From Triangularia verruculosa (taxonomy: Eukaryota > Ascomycota > Sordariomycetes > Sordariales > Podosporaceae): a stretch of DNA of 64,000 nucleotides. Location: the NCBI GenBank assembly GCA_033296885.1, contig MU863919.1, forward strand, positions 62,001 through 126,000. The letters are read 5' to 3'. Both the position numbers and the translations under genes were made by a program. This document shows positions 46,622 to 56,587 of this stretch, one piece after another; position 1 is the stretch's first letter, and each line of letters begins with the position of its first letter. The notes beneath the pieces are model-generated. The model saw nothing but the letters and a program-made list of their open reading frames with translations, was not told where the DNA came from and did not search any database.

Positions 46622-47672
46622 GGCGGATAGTTGATGTTTGGTCGTTGTAACAGGCGGGAGGCTCGTTCCCGGCCAAAAGAAGCTGCCCTCCACCACAAAA
46701 ATTTCTAGTGGGTCCTGGCATTGGCGATAACGATAACAAAGGCGGTGAGCTAGGTGTGGGGCATTTGAGGGACCCTGCAGATCCATCTACTGTAAACGAC
46801 CAAAAGGATAGCGAAGCATGATGGGATGAACCACGATTTGTACATTCACCTGACAATAACTCTGGAGATATCACCTCTTCTCCCATACATCCGGCCTTGG
46901 ACTATGTTTCCCAGTTGTTGTACAGGCCTCACCTATGGCCACAATGTTCCGGCCAACACCGATTGGCAGGGTTAGGGTGACTGGAAGCTGCACAATCACC
47001 TTCTCGCTCTGAATGAAAGGTTCTTTCTCTCAATAGCACCTGAATATTAAATTTCAAGGCTATCCCCAAAACATCATCCATGAGCTGGACATCGATTGCT
47101 AAGTCCAAACAAGTGTGGTTAGTGTATGTATGGATACGTGGCCCAAGCTTTCGACGTTGCAGTTCCAGGGACCAGCCGTTGATGCAGTCTTATCCAACGG
47201 CTTTGGTTGGGAGTGTTTAGAGAGGGGATTATCCTGTCAGGCAGTGTCGGCGTAACTGACAGTTAGGCATCAGAGAAGAAGAAGAAGTAGCCATACCGCC
47301 TTTCATAGCCATGCTAAATGTCTCACATGAAATTTAAAGTTTCGGTGACTGGAAGCCAAGTCTCGCAAATGCATGGCCTGTGAAATGATCCCGTGCGCCC
47401 AAAAGCGGCTTTCGGTAGTGCCCCAACCACTGGGATGACGTATCCGGGGCTCGTTCCTCGGCCACCCACTCAACAAGCGCAAACCATTGGGGTCGCGCCG
47501 CCACACAAACCTGAACACATGGCCAAAGGCAACGGTAGCTAAGAAACAAGAAACACAAGACGACAAGAGAAGCCCCCATCACCGTAAGATTACACTTCAT
47601 AGGACAATCTGCCCCGTCAACCGCACTCTGGAAAGCCCAGATAACACGCGCGAGAACCCCATCTGAGCCGTC
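46622..47672. promoter_or_regulatory. Divergent promoter region RRP5/YML020W-like gene
   Basis: This 1051 bp sits between diverging starts. Frames on either strand, the longest about 130 codons, have random composition. No ribosome-biogenesis-type promoter motif could be confirmed by eye. Confidence 0.45.
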
Positions 47673-50473
47673 ATGGCTCCCAGGAAACGAGCAAAGCCGA
47701 ACCCAGTCAAGGGGAGTGTGCCAGCAGCGCAACCATCAGACACTGCGAATCAAATCGCGTCGCCGGCTGCATCAACGCCCCCGCAGCGTATTCATGGGAA
47801 TGATGATCGTGCCCCCGGCTCTGGCCCAGGTTCCAAACAGGTAATCATTACGTCCCATGCCTGTCATCCTCAGGCAGCCTCATTAGGCAACACGTCCAAC
47901 GAACTGACATGCTGCAGGTCAACAAGACTCGCAGTTGGTATGGGTCCCTATCGAAGAAGTCCACTCCATCGACCCAAGTCGCGCGCGAGACCATCTTGGG
48001 TGGAACCTCAAAACCCATGGCGACTGCCGATTTCACACGTTTCGATACGAAGAGGCCTTCCGACATGAGCGCCGACGAAGCACTCTCCTCTGCTCCTTCT
48101 TCGCTATCAAAATCACAAGAATCCAGTGCCGGGTTTGCAGAAGGTGGAACACGAGATTTGAAATCGCCAACTCCCACCAGCGCTGCGCAACCTGCGAACG
48201 GACAAGCCGAGACCAAAACCAGGGCCAGGTCTGAGGATGTGGTAATGGGAACAGGAGATGATAGGAAGGAGCAGGATGTCGTGTTACCCGCCAAATCTGC
48301 TACCGAGCAAAGTGCAGAACCTCCAACGCCCGCTGCACCCACGACTTTCACCACGAGGCCTGCCTCAACATGGCTAGGGGGGTGGTGGGGCAGCTCTCAA
48401 CCTCCAGCGCCGGCACCAGCCTCACAAACAAAGCTCACAGAGGAGTTGGTCACACAAGCAACAGGAACCTTAGGACCTCTCAGCAACCAGGCACCAGAGA
48501 GCAAGATACAGGAGGCCATCTCTCAGAACACGCAAGAGCAATCGGTACCGGAAACGACGGAGGTTCCAAGGGAACAAGCCGGACAGGAGAATCAACCACC
48601 ACCAGCCGCAGGTGGGGGGTACGGATCTTGGATTTGGGGTTGGGGAACAGGAAAGAGCGCACCAGCCTCTTCAGAGCCAGTGCAAGATGCTTCGGTTCCT
48701 ACAACGGACCAATCTGCAGCCGGGGGACCGAAATCAGACACTACAATAGTCACTGTAAAGGAACCTGAGGATGTCGTTATGCAAGATGCCCCGCAAAGCG
48801 AAGATACAAGTTCTACAACAGCATCAGAGTCCGCCCCGAGAACAGGATCGACATGGGCCTTTTGGTCTCGACAGTCAGGATCTACATCCGGTAAGAAGCC
48901 GGCTGAGGATGAAGGGCAGCTCGCGGTGATGGGTGAAAGCTCGGAGCATCGCCCAAAAAGGGCCAAGTCGATGGAGTTCAAAGGCTCTCCGCCGAAGGAG
49001 GATCACATCAAATCTGGTAAAAAAGAAGAGCCAGCAAAGGTTAGCTCGGTCAAGTCTGGAAAGAAGGAAGAAGCAGTTAAGGCTTCAGCCATCGCGCCCT
49101 CCAAGGCAGCATCCATTAGAAGGTCCAAGAGGGACCGTCCAGAGTCGATGGAAATCGACGACACAACCCCCATCCGTCCTGGCACTCCCAAAGCAGCAGA
49201 AGCTGCTGCCAAAGGCACGGCGCCAAAGACCCCAACCACTTCCGCAAAAGCCGCTGTCCCCAACCTCGTGCTGCCCTCTTTCCACAGCACCTATAAGCTC
49301 AAGGAGAATCCCTCGATTGTCAAACAGATTACCCGTATCTTGCTGCGGGGAAGTCAAGCACCTTCCAACAAGCATGTATACATCTCGAAGGACCTACCCA
49401 AGATCAAAAAGGCCATCGCTATTGGCGTCCACGGGCTCTTTCCAGCGAATTATCTGAGGACGGTGATCGGGCAGCCGACAGGCACGTCCATCAAGTTCGC
49501 TAATCACACCGCCGACGCCATCAGGCGATGGGCGGACAATCACGGCTGTGAGGACTGCGAGATCGAGAAAGTTGCCTTGGAAGGCGAAGGCAAAATCGGG
49601 GAACGGGTAGAGAATCTTTGGAACTTGCTGCTCAACTGGATCGACCAGATCAGATCGGCCGATCTGATTCTCATTGGGTGCCATTCTCAAGGTGTACCAG
49701 TTAGTCTTATGTTGCTGGCCAAGTTGATTGAGATGGGTGTAGTAAATAAGGCCAAAGTGGGTGTTTGTGCCATGGCCGGTGTTTCTCTTGGTCCTTTCCC
49801 GGATTACCGGACGTCGATGGGGTATCTGATGGGCTCGGCGGGTGAGCTTTGGGCGTTTGGCGATCCGAAGAGCGAGGTCAGTCAGAGGCTGGAGGCGGCG
49901 ATAAAGGTTTGTCTGGGGTATGGGGCGAGGATCACGTTTGTGGGGAGCATCGATGATCAGCTTGTTCCGATGGAGTCAGCGATTTACGCTCCTGTTCACC
50001 ACCCATACATTTTCCGGGCGGCTTTCATCGACGGTCGGATCCACGCCCCTGATTTTATTGCTCACCTAGTGGGCTTTGCGCTCAAGCTCCGCAATCTGGG
50101 GGTTTCGGACCACGGCCTCGTCCGGGAGCTCTCAACCCCGCTAGCAGGCAGTTTATACTCTGGGGAGGGCCACTCGAGGCTGTATGACGACGAGCAGGTT
50201 TACGACCTGGCTGTCTGTCACACCCTGGAGACGACAGATGTTTCGGGGAGCAATCCGCCTTGTGAACTCCGTCGGGCTGGCGGCGCGCTGGTGAATCCGA
50301 ATCCATATCACCTACCGTGGATCATGAGAGGACTGCTGGAGGAGAATTTTGTCAAGACGGACTTGAGTGAGGAGACGCAGGAGCTGGTGAGGCAGTTTGA
50401 TGACTGGAAGCCGGTGACGAAGGCGCTGAAGGATGTGAAGTATCGATTAGAGGCTGTTAGGAGCAAGCTCTGA
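47673..50473 (+). CDS. YML020W-like protein with alpha/beta-hydrolase-like domain
   Basis: Fungal protein resembling the uncharacterised yeast YML020W; no biochemical role is established. Exons 47673-47840 and 47918-50473 (77-bp intron) join in phase 0 to 907 residues. The N-terminus is basic (MAPRKRAKPNPVKG) and Pro/Ser/Ala-rich. Short Trp-rich motifs recur (TRSWYGSLSKK, WLGGWWGSSQPP, GSWIWGWGTGK, TWAFWSRQSG), separated by acidic, disordered linkers, then two SGKKEE-containing repeats and a Ser/Lys-rich stretch. The C-terminal 440 residues are conserved-looking: VLPSFHSTYKLKENPSIVKQ, KKAIAIGVHGLFPANYLRTV, and a nucleophile elbow IGCHSQGVPVS (Ser near 646, GxSxG), followed by VGSIDDQLVPMESAIYAPVH with the Asp expected for a hydrolase triad. 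A lipase- or esterase-like activity is inference. Confidence 0.72.
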
Positions 50474-51232
50474 CCGTGTAAGATTTGATTGGGAGAGGGG
50501 AGTTTCGGGATGGGTATTCTGCATAGCTGGGCATGGGTTTTGGTGTTTTGGTAAAGGATATGGTTGCTGGGTGGTTTTGTGTTGTTATTGGCTGTTTTTT
50601 TCCATCAGCGAGGGAGTCATTGAACTTCGGTTGAGGCATTCAAGAAGATGATTACAGCAGATGTTAGAAGGGTGGGGGTCGGCTTTGGACATTTAGAGGC
50701 CTGTTTGGGAGACAGGACAGACATGGCTAGCATAATATGGCGGCATATATACACAGGGGGAGGTGGGTGTTATAAATCAAGATATAATTTAACATTACAG
50801 TAGGCTTTCGAGTCACAAACATTTCTCGGGGTGTGGTGTGGGTGTGTGTTCTTGCAAGGTTGAGCGGCTTTCATGTGTAGACAAGAGTAAGCTGTTATCG
50901 AAGAAACGTTACATGTCTCAGATGACGGGTAGGCACAACACGCGCCGGCAGAGTGGTGCCGGTTTATCCAGCGCATTCATTCCAGTGTGACCTACTACTC
51001 CGAACAGCGTATTTCCAAGTATGCGAACCCAGGAGCACATTACCAAGGTACATACTCATCAACTCTAAACTCTGTTGTCTTCTGCTTTTCCTTATCAATC
51101 AAAACCGCACCGACACGGTTCCTAGAGAAGAAACCCTTGTGCATAAACAAATTTGGATAGAGGCTAGCGTTTCCGGAGGGCCTAGTTATTTATTTTCGAA
51201 AGTCCGCTAGAGAAAGCTCTTCTTTACCTACA
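50474..51232. promoter_or_regulatory. Intergenic region before the F-box-like gene
   Basis: This 759 bp is between two plus-strand genes. It is T/G-rich after the first stop, as in a 3' UTR, then mixed. No gene, repeat or defined promoter element was recognised. Confidence 0.45.
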
Positions 51233-52903
51233 ATGTCGACGACTCGGACATCATTACCAGCCGAACTCCTCCAACGCATCGTCTACTTCTCAGACGCCAA
51301 TACGCGGGGAAACTTGCTCACGGTATCGCGCGACTTGCAGGTATTTGTTGAAGAGGCGACTTGGCCTCGGGAAATCACGATCAACTCGGATGATGACCTC
51401 GAGGTGTTGAGGGCTCGGTATATCACGCGGCACCGTGCCCGGCTTCTCCGGCATGTACTCGTTAACTTTGACTTCCCGGTACTCCGTGACACAGAGGAGG
51501 AGCCTTTACGGTGCCGGGAGACGGCGGAGGAAGGACATGCCAATGACGTTTTATTTACCAGGCGGATCAAAGGGGTGTTTGAGGCGTTGAAGCGGATTGA
51601 GGAGGGACTGGGTGATGGTGGTGATGATCTACGGATTACGCTGGAAATATCCCAGCCGACGCAGGGGGATAATAATCTTCAGTTTTGTGATCATAGGCGG
51701 TATCACTCGTGGCGGTTGAAGTTGCTTTTGCCGGAGGAGCTTCCGATGATCAGGTGTGTACGGAGGTTGGTGGTTGGTGTCACGGTGGAGAACTCGCGGG
51801 GGTTGTACGCGAGTGATGACTGTTGCCGGTATCAGCGCCCGGTTGAGCTTTCGGTTGTTGTTGCTTTGCTTGTTAAGATGCCTAGGTGTGAGGCGATTGA
51901 GTGTCAGGACAGGCATGAACGGTTGCCTTATGCTTTTGATGGGGCGCCGGTGCTGGATCATTTTACTCGTCCGTGGGAGGGACCGAGGCGGGATTCCAGA
52001 CATGGGTTTGGGAAGGCGGTTTTTGGCCGGTTGGGGATGTTTGAAGGGTTGAGGGAGGTTAAGATGCGGCTGCCTGGGAGGTATACCTGTTGTGATCAAC
52101 GGAGAGCTCTTCCGGATTTGGTGGTACCAAACTTTGACTATGATCCGGTTAGTTCGGCGTTGAGGGTGATGTCTCAGGGTGCGGAAAGGTTTGATGTTTG
52201 TCTGTATGGGGACTCCACGGTTTTCTGGCCACCAACGATATCACCGGATGGCTCACAGTCCTTGAAGACAGCCATGTTGATGCCGGATTGCGATCCGGCC
52301 GTCGATGGGTCACCGTTGCCAATCTGGCCGAGGTTGAAGAAGCTGAGCGTTGAGTTAATGACTGCTACACCGACGGGGACTTGGTATTTTCAAGGCGTGG
52401 GGGACGGAGCCGGAGGAAGAGAAGTCGGATACCGCATTACTAAGGATCATTACCCTCCGCTGGGAGATAACGAGGCGGATGAACACTGGGATGAGGTGTG
52501 GGATGAGGAAGGGGGGAGGTACGAAAACGTGGCGCCGAATGTGTTTCGCATTGTACCAATCGATGACGCAGTGGAAGGAGTGTTGGAGGCGTTTGCGAAA
52601 GCGCTGGGAAGGATGCCGGTGGTAGAAGACGCGGAGTTGTTTTTTATGCTACGTTGGGACCCGGGAGAGGAGGAGGGTGGCCGGGTTGACCGAGGGGAGG
52701 TTGAGAGGTATATGCCGGCTTGTCTGAGGGGTAGTTCGCGGCGGCCACCTCGTGAGCAGTGGTTGTGGGGAGTCGGGTACAGTACTTTGCCGGGTGGAAG
52801 TCGTCGTTTGGATTGGCGAGTGGGCAGCTGGCGACCTAGTGAGAGGATTCTGAATCTTTTCCGTGAGGCCACTGGGGATGCGGAAGAGCAGTGGCTTGAT
52901 TAA
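51233..52903 (+). CDS. F-box-like protein, lineage-specific fungal type
   Basis: Single exon, 556 residues, no signal peptide. The N-terminus SLPAELLQRIVYFSDANTRG then LLTVSRDLQVFVEEATW is a typical fungal F-box-like helix bundle (about residues 6-45), which in other F-box proteins docks to Skp1 in SCF ubiquitin ligases. The remainder (about 50-556) has no recognised repeats such as LRR or WD40; it contains several Asp/Glu/Arg-rich blocks and a Cys pair (CDQRR). Such genes form large, fast-evolving families in filamentous ascomycetes. Codon use is biased to GGG, AGG and GAG, giving a purine-rich coding strand. The substrate is unknown. Confidence 0.7.
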   Translation: MSTTRTSLPAELLQRIVYFSDANTRGNLLTVSRDLQVFVEEATWPREITINSDDDLEVLRARYITRHRARLLRHVLVNFDFPVLRDTEEEPLRCRETAEEGHANDVLFTRRIKGVFEALKRIEEGLGDGGDDLRITLEISQPTQGDNNLQFCDHRRYHSWRLKLLLPEELPMIRCVRRLVVGVTVENSRGLYASDDCCRYQRPVELSVVVALLVKMPRCEAIECQDRHERLPYAFDGAPVLDHFTRPWEGPRRDSRHGFGKAVFGRLGMFEGLREVKMRLPGRYTCCDQRRALPDLVVPNFDYDPVSSALRVMSQGAERFDVCLYGDSTVFWPPTISPDGSQSLKTAMLMPDCDPAVDGSPLPIWPRLKKLSVELMTATPTGTWYFQGVGDGAGGREVGYRITKDHYPPLGDNEADEHWDEVWDEEGGRYENVAPNVFRIVPIDDAVEGVLEAFAKALGRMPVVEDAELFFMLRWDPGEEEGGRVDRGEVERYMPACLRGSSRRPPREQWLWGVGYSTLPGGSRRLDWRVGSWRPSERILNLFREATGDAEEQWLD

Positions 52904-53229
52904 TGCACAGAACAGGTAGTTTAACTACCTACCTTTCTAGCCCCAATTTTTATATTTTAGCAGATGTTAAATGGCTTGGACTATCATTCAGTGTGGGGAA
53001 ATAAGTTGTAAGTCTCATGTTCTGAGGTTGCTTAAGCCAAAAGTTGGCTGTCACTTTATATCATTGGCTCATTCCGTTCACCTCGTGATTCAGGGGCAGA
53101 TATAGGTACCTAGGTAGGTATGTATTCAGAAGGCTAATACGACGACACTCTTTCAAACCTTGAGACCATTCTCCAGGCAACAACAAGAACGAAAGAAGGA
53201 GTAAGTAAATCCTTTCTACTTTAATAAGA
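52904..53229. other. Convergent intergenic region, F-box gene/LysM gene
   Basis: This 326 bp separates two converging stop codons. It contains an imperfectly repeated TACCTAGGTAGGTA-type string near 53106-53120 and a short perfect palindrome just after the F-box stop. Otherwise featureless. Confidence 0.5.
52914..52930. repeat. Perfect 17-bp inverted repeat after F-box stop
   Basis: AGGTAGTT-T-AACTACCT, eight paired bases around a single central base, 11 bp after the stop codon. It may just be part of the TAGGTA-type strings that recur in this window; a role in transcript ends is not shown. Confidence 0.6.
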
Positions 53230-55760
53230 CTAGGCCCTGACACAATAGTAGTAATCCAACCAGAACTTTGTTGCGCAATCAGCACCATTCGCACCCAAGA
53301 CTGGGTTCCACCGGGCAAGCTGAGCCAGTGTAATCGAGTTCCTTTCAGCAAGCAAGGCGCAGTAGTCGCCTGATTTGGCCCTGTCGTATTTGGTGCAGTT
53401 CGGGGCGATTCCTGGCTGCATGTACTCCGCTGGGGGGCGTGTGGGTGTTGGACTGCTACTGGAGGTCGATGTTGACCTTGTACTCGCAGCTCTAGAAGTG
53501 GTAGATGTTGCCCTTGTACTAGTTGCTCTAGAGGCGGTAGACGTTGACCTTGTACTAGAAGGCGTAGTAGCCTTGGAAGAAGAAGACGAGGAAGCAACAT
53601 GAACACAGTAAGCATATCCCAGCCAGAAGTTCTGCGAGCAGTCTGCGCTAACAGCGGGGTTGAAAGATAGGAACTGAGCGAGGGTGATCCCGGCTTTGGT
53701 TGCGACTGTGGTGCAGGTGTCTTCTGAAACAACTACGTGCCAGGTATCACAGGAGGTGGGCTGACCGGAATGAGTTGGAGCGGGGGCAGTGGGACCTGTC
53801 TGGGTGGTTGATGAGGGCGCTCCTGAGGTAGTGGTGGGAACAACGGGTTGAGGTGGTTCGTCTTTTTCGAGGTACCAGCTCCCGCAGTAGCGCAGACCGG
53901 GCTTGAAGGAGCAGTCGGGGGAGGTTATGTCGAGACCGTTCCAGACCCCGAAGGATTCGGGGTCTACGTTGTAGACTTGGATGACGAACTCGCAGTTGTT
54001 GCGCCATTTGGTCCCAGTGAGGTTGAACTGATAGTCAGTTCCGGAGAAGTACTGGGCACAGTCGTCTCGTGTGTTGCTTGCTAGGGGTACTGGGGTGTAC
54101 AGTCTTGAGTAGGGCTTTGCGGTGGCGGATGGGAGGTTTGAGAATGCTGTGTGTGGGATAGAAGGGCCGGGGGTCATTGTCATGTACCCCGGACGGCCGG
54201 AGTATGTGTTGACTGTTTGACAGTGAGAATCAGTCTCCCTCCGAAGAACAAGAGAAAGCATCAAAGGTGTAGACTTACTGTCTCCAACTGGCTGAACACA
54301 GTAGCTCTCTTGCGCGAAGAGATTGGTACAATTCTCGTTGACCATGGGATTGAGAAAGATAAAGTCCACGAGAGATATGGCAAACTTCAGTGTCAAGAGA
54401 TTACAATAGTCACCGATCTGAACGTTGTACCATTTCCCACAATAACCATTTGAGCCTGCAGCAGTGTTGCTAGGAATAGGGGCTGCTGTTGTGGGAGTGA
54501 TTGGGGCAAGATTTGTAGTTTCCGGCGGCACAAAGTCTTCTCCGGGGGCCGAGATGCATAGCTGTGTTCCGTTCATTCGGCTGAGGTTATAGCATCCAGA
54601 GTCGAGAACCTACTTGCTGCTTAGCCAAAGAAATACCATACATGGTGCCAAAGGATAACATACTGGGTTCCAAGCAAGCAACTGAGTGGTAGTGATGTTT
54701 GCGCTTTGAGAAATCGAGTTGCAGGTGTCATTAGGCTTCACAGTGTAGACATTGCAGGTATTCGCAATACACAAGCTGCCGGAAGTTGGAAACCGATCAC
54801 AATACGCGGGCAAGTTGTTCTCGGTTAGAAGCCACGCTGTTCCGACTCTTTGGGATAGTGAGATGCTATAGCAGTTATCTGATGGCCGAATCACATATGT
54901 CTTTCCCGCACAGGGTGTTGACGTGACTATGGGCTCTTGGCTAGAAGAGAGCTTTAGTGATACTAGACACCTCTCCAAACTGGTTAAGAATCCGGTAAGG
55001 GAGCACTTACGTGTAGAACCCGAGAGTGCTTGTTGAAAGAGGTCGTCCAGACACTTTACAACTGGAAGTCAAAGACTGGTACATGGAGAGACTGGCCACA
55101 GCCGGGCCGTCAAAGTATGGCGAACCTGCTTTGAGGCGCAATATCTCAACCAGGCAGGAGTCGCAGCTGTTCGGTGGAGCGGTGCCATTTGCAACGCTGT
55201 CCAGGTAATTGAACATACTGCCTAGGTATTGAGCAAGATAAAGTCAGTCCGTTAGTTTCTAGATATTGCAGAGGCAATACGGGGCAGTGGTCATAGCTAC
55301 CTCCAGGGTCGGCGATGAAAGCCGCCATAGCAGCAACATTGTTGCAATACCGACTGCCGTCCTTCAAGCAAATCGACTTGAAGAGATATTGATACGTTCC
55401 AGGCACGATCAGAGCTGAAGAGTTCAGATCAAAGGACCCAACTATGGTCTCACTTCCACATGCTGATTTGACAGAGTTGTGGTAGGAGACAAGAGCGCTT
55501 TCACAACTCGAGGTGCATGATCTGGCGAGAGTATCCGGTGAGTAGAAGAAGCCAGGACGGAAGTTTCTCACTACCGGGTCGCATGCGACATCTGCCAACA
55601 ACGCTTGCGAGCAACCACTGCTGAGTTCTTCACTGATGGCTGCCTCGTAGACAAATTGAATGGCTAGAACACAAGATATCTGGTATAAAACGAGTAAACG
55701 CCCCAGGTAAGCAAAAGTGTGCCGAACCGGCGAGCACAAGGAGTGTTTGAGGAACAACAT
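53230..55760 (-). CDS. Secreted multi-LysM protein
   Basis: LysM domains bind chitin or related N-acetylglucosamine polymers; secreted fungal LysM proteins shield the hypha from chitinases or hide chitin from hosts (family knowledge). Five exons on the minus strand, 55760-55301, 55221-55011, 54940-54664, 54609-54279 and 54212-53230, join in phase to 753 residues. The N-terminus has a hydrophobic signal-like core (LGRLLVLYQISCVLAIQF). A Cys-rich non-LysM region fills residues 40-220. LysM modules lie at about 236-282, 285-338, 376-424, 583-632 and 701-753, with a degenerate one at about 475-540; each has the Y/W-x-V...GDxC...NP pattern. The Ser/Thr linker (about 640-690) contains a 12-residue tandem repeat. 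No membrane anchor is seen. It diverges from a killer-toxin-like chitinase, a pairing known for fungal LysM genes, which suggests co-regulation and a self-protection or chitin-handling role. Confidence 0.9.
53471..53558 (-). repeat. 36-bp minisatellite in the LysM linker
   Basis: Two full copies (53471-53506 and 53507-53542) and a partial third of a 36-bp unit, each coding twelve residues of the form R-A-x-S-T-x-S-T-x; a degenerate half-copy precedes them. The units differ at a few sites and stay in frame, so the linker length can vary without breaking the protein. Confidence 0.85.
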
Positions 55761-56587
55761 TTTGCGTTGACTTCCAAAGATGACCAGCCCCGTCGGACTG
55801 AGCGGACAACGGCTCTCTCATGTTGAAGAGATCATGAACAATGAAAGCTGGAGACCTTGTAAGTACCGGTCAGGCTAGATAGCACAAGTCCGAGGCTGTC
55901 TCACACATTCGCATTCATTCATATCGACAATCTGTACCTGCAGGAATGTAGGAGGTCAGCATATTGAGACTACTAGGTGACTATGATGAGCGTGACCAGC
56001 TTATATGCGGTTTGGAGCCTCAAAACGGGCTGATAATCTCTTCCGGCTATATCCGACCACCCACCACATCTGCATGATTGATGTAGGGAATAGGGGGTCT
56101 TCTGTCTCGCTGAGCGAAAAATATGAAATTTTGCTCATCTTACACAACAGCCGTGATACCATAGCCTGGTTGAGACATTTCTGACCGGCGTACGGTTTAA
56201 TGAACTCATGATCCAGGCTGAACATGGTGGTTGCTCGACAGATTTGCGTTGGACACGGCTCATGGTGACTGACTGTAAGCCTTGTCGGTCTTGGAATGGT
56301 TCGCGCACTTTTAGTGTCTAGGATGGTGACCGGAGGGGTGTCAAGGGGGTGGGGGGATTGAAGGGGAGAGGAGAGGAAAAGGGGCCGAGGCCAAGAGAGG
56401 TAACCCGGACAGTATCAAATATGCTTGGACACTTCCTGACCCAAGTGAGGAGGACAGACAGCCCAGAGGTATCGCGGTGGTGGGTGTACTCTTTCGAACC
56501 ACTTAAGACCGTACAATCGCGCCCCGCCAGATGAGCGTGTGTTCTGATGGCTTCCAAGTGTCCAGAATCCCATCCGGAAGAATCAAA
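55761..56587. promoter_or_regulatory. Shared divergent promoter, LysM gene/chitinase
   Basis: This 827 bp separates the diverging starts of the LysM and chitinase genes and must hold both promoters. A TATA-like string (CTTATATGC) at about 56000-56008 is roughly 240 bp from the LysM start. No carbon-repression or pH-response site was assigned with confidence. Confidence 0.5.

Noticed and set aside
46622..46786. In-frame extension upstream of the RRP5 start
   Set aside because: The family start is MGSLKRK-like at 46621; the extension is Cys/Tyr-rich and not like any Rrp5 N-terminus.
47334..47732. 132-codon minus-strand frame in the RRP5/YML020W-like promoter
   Set aside because: Overlaps the start of the YML020W-like gene and has random composition.
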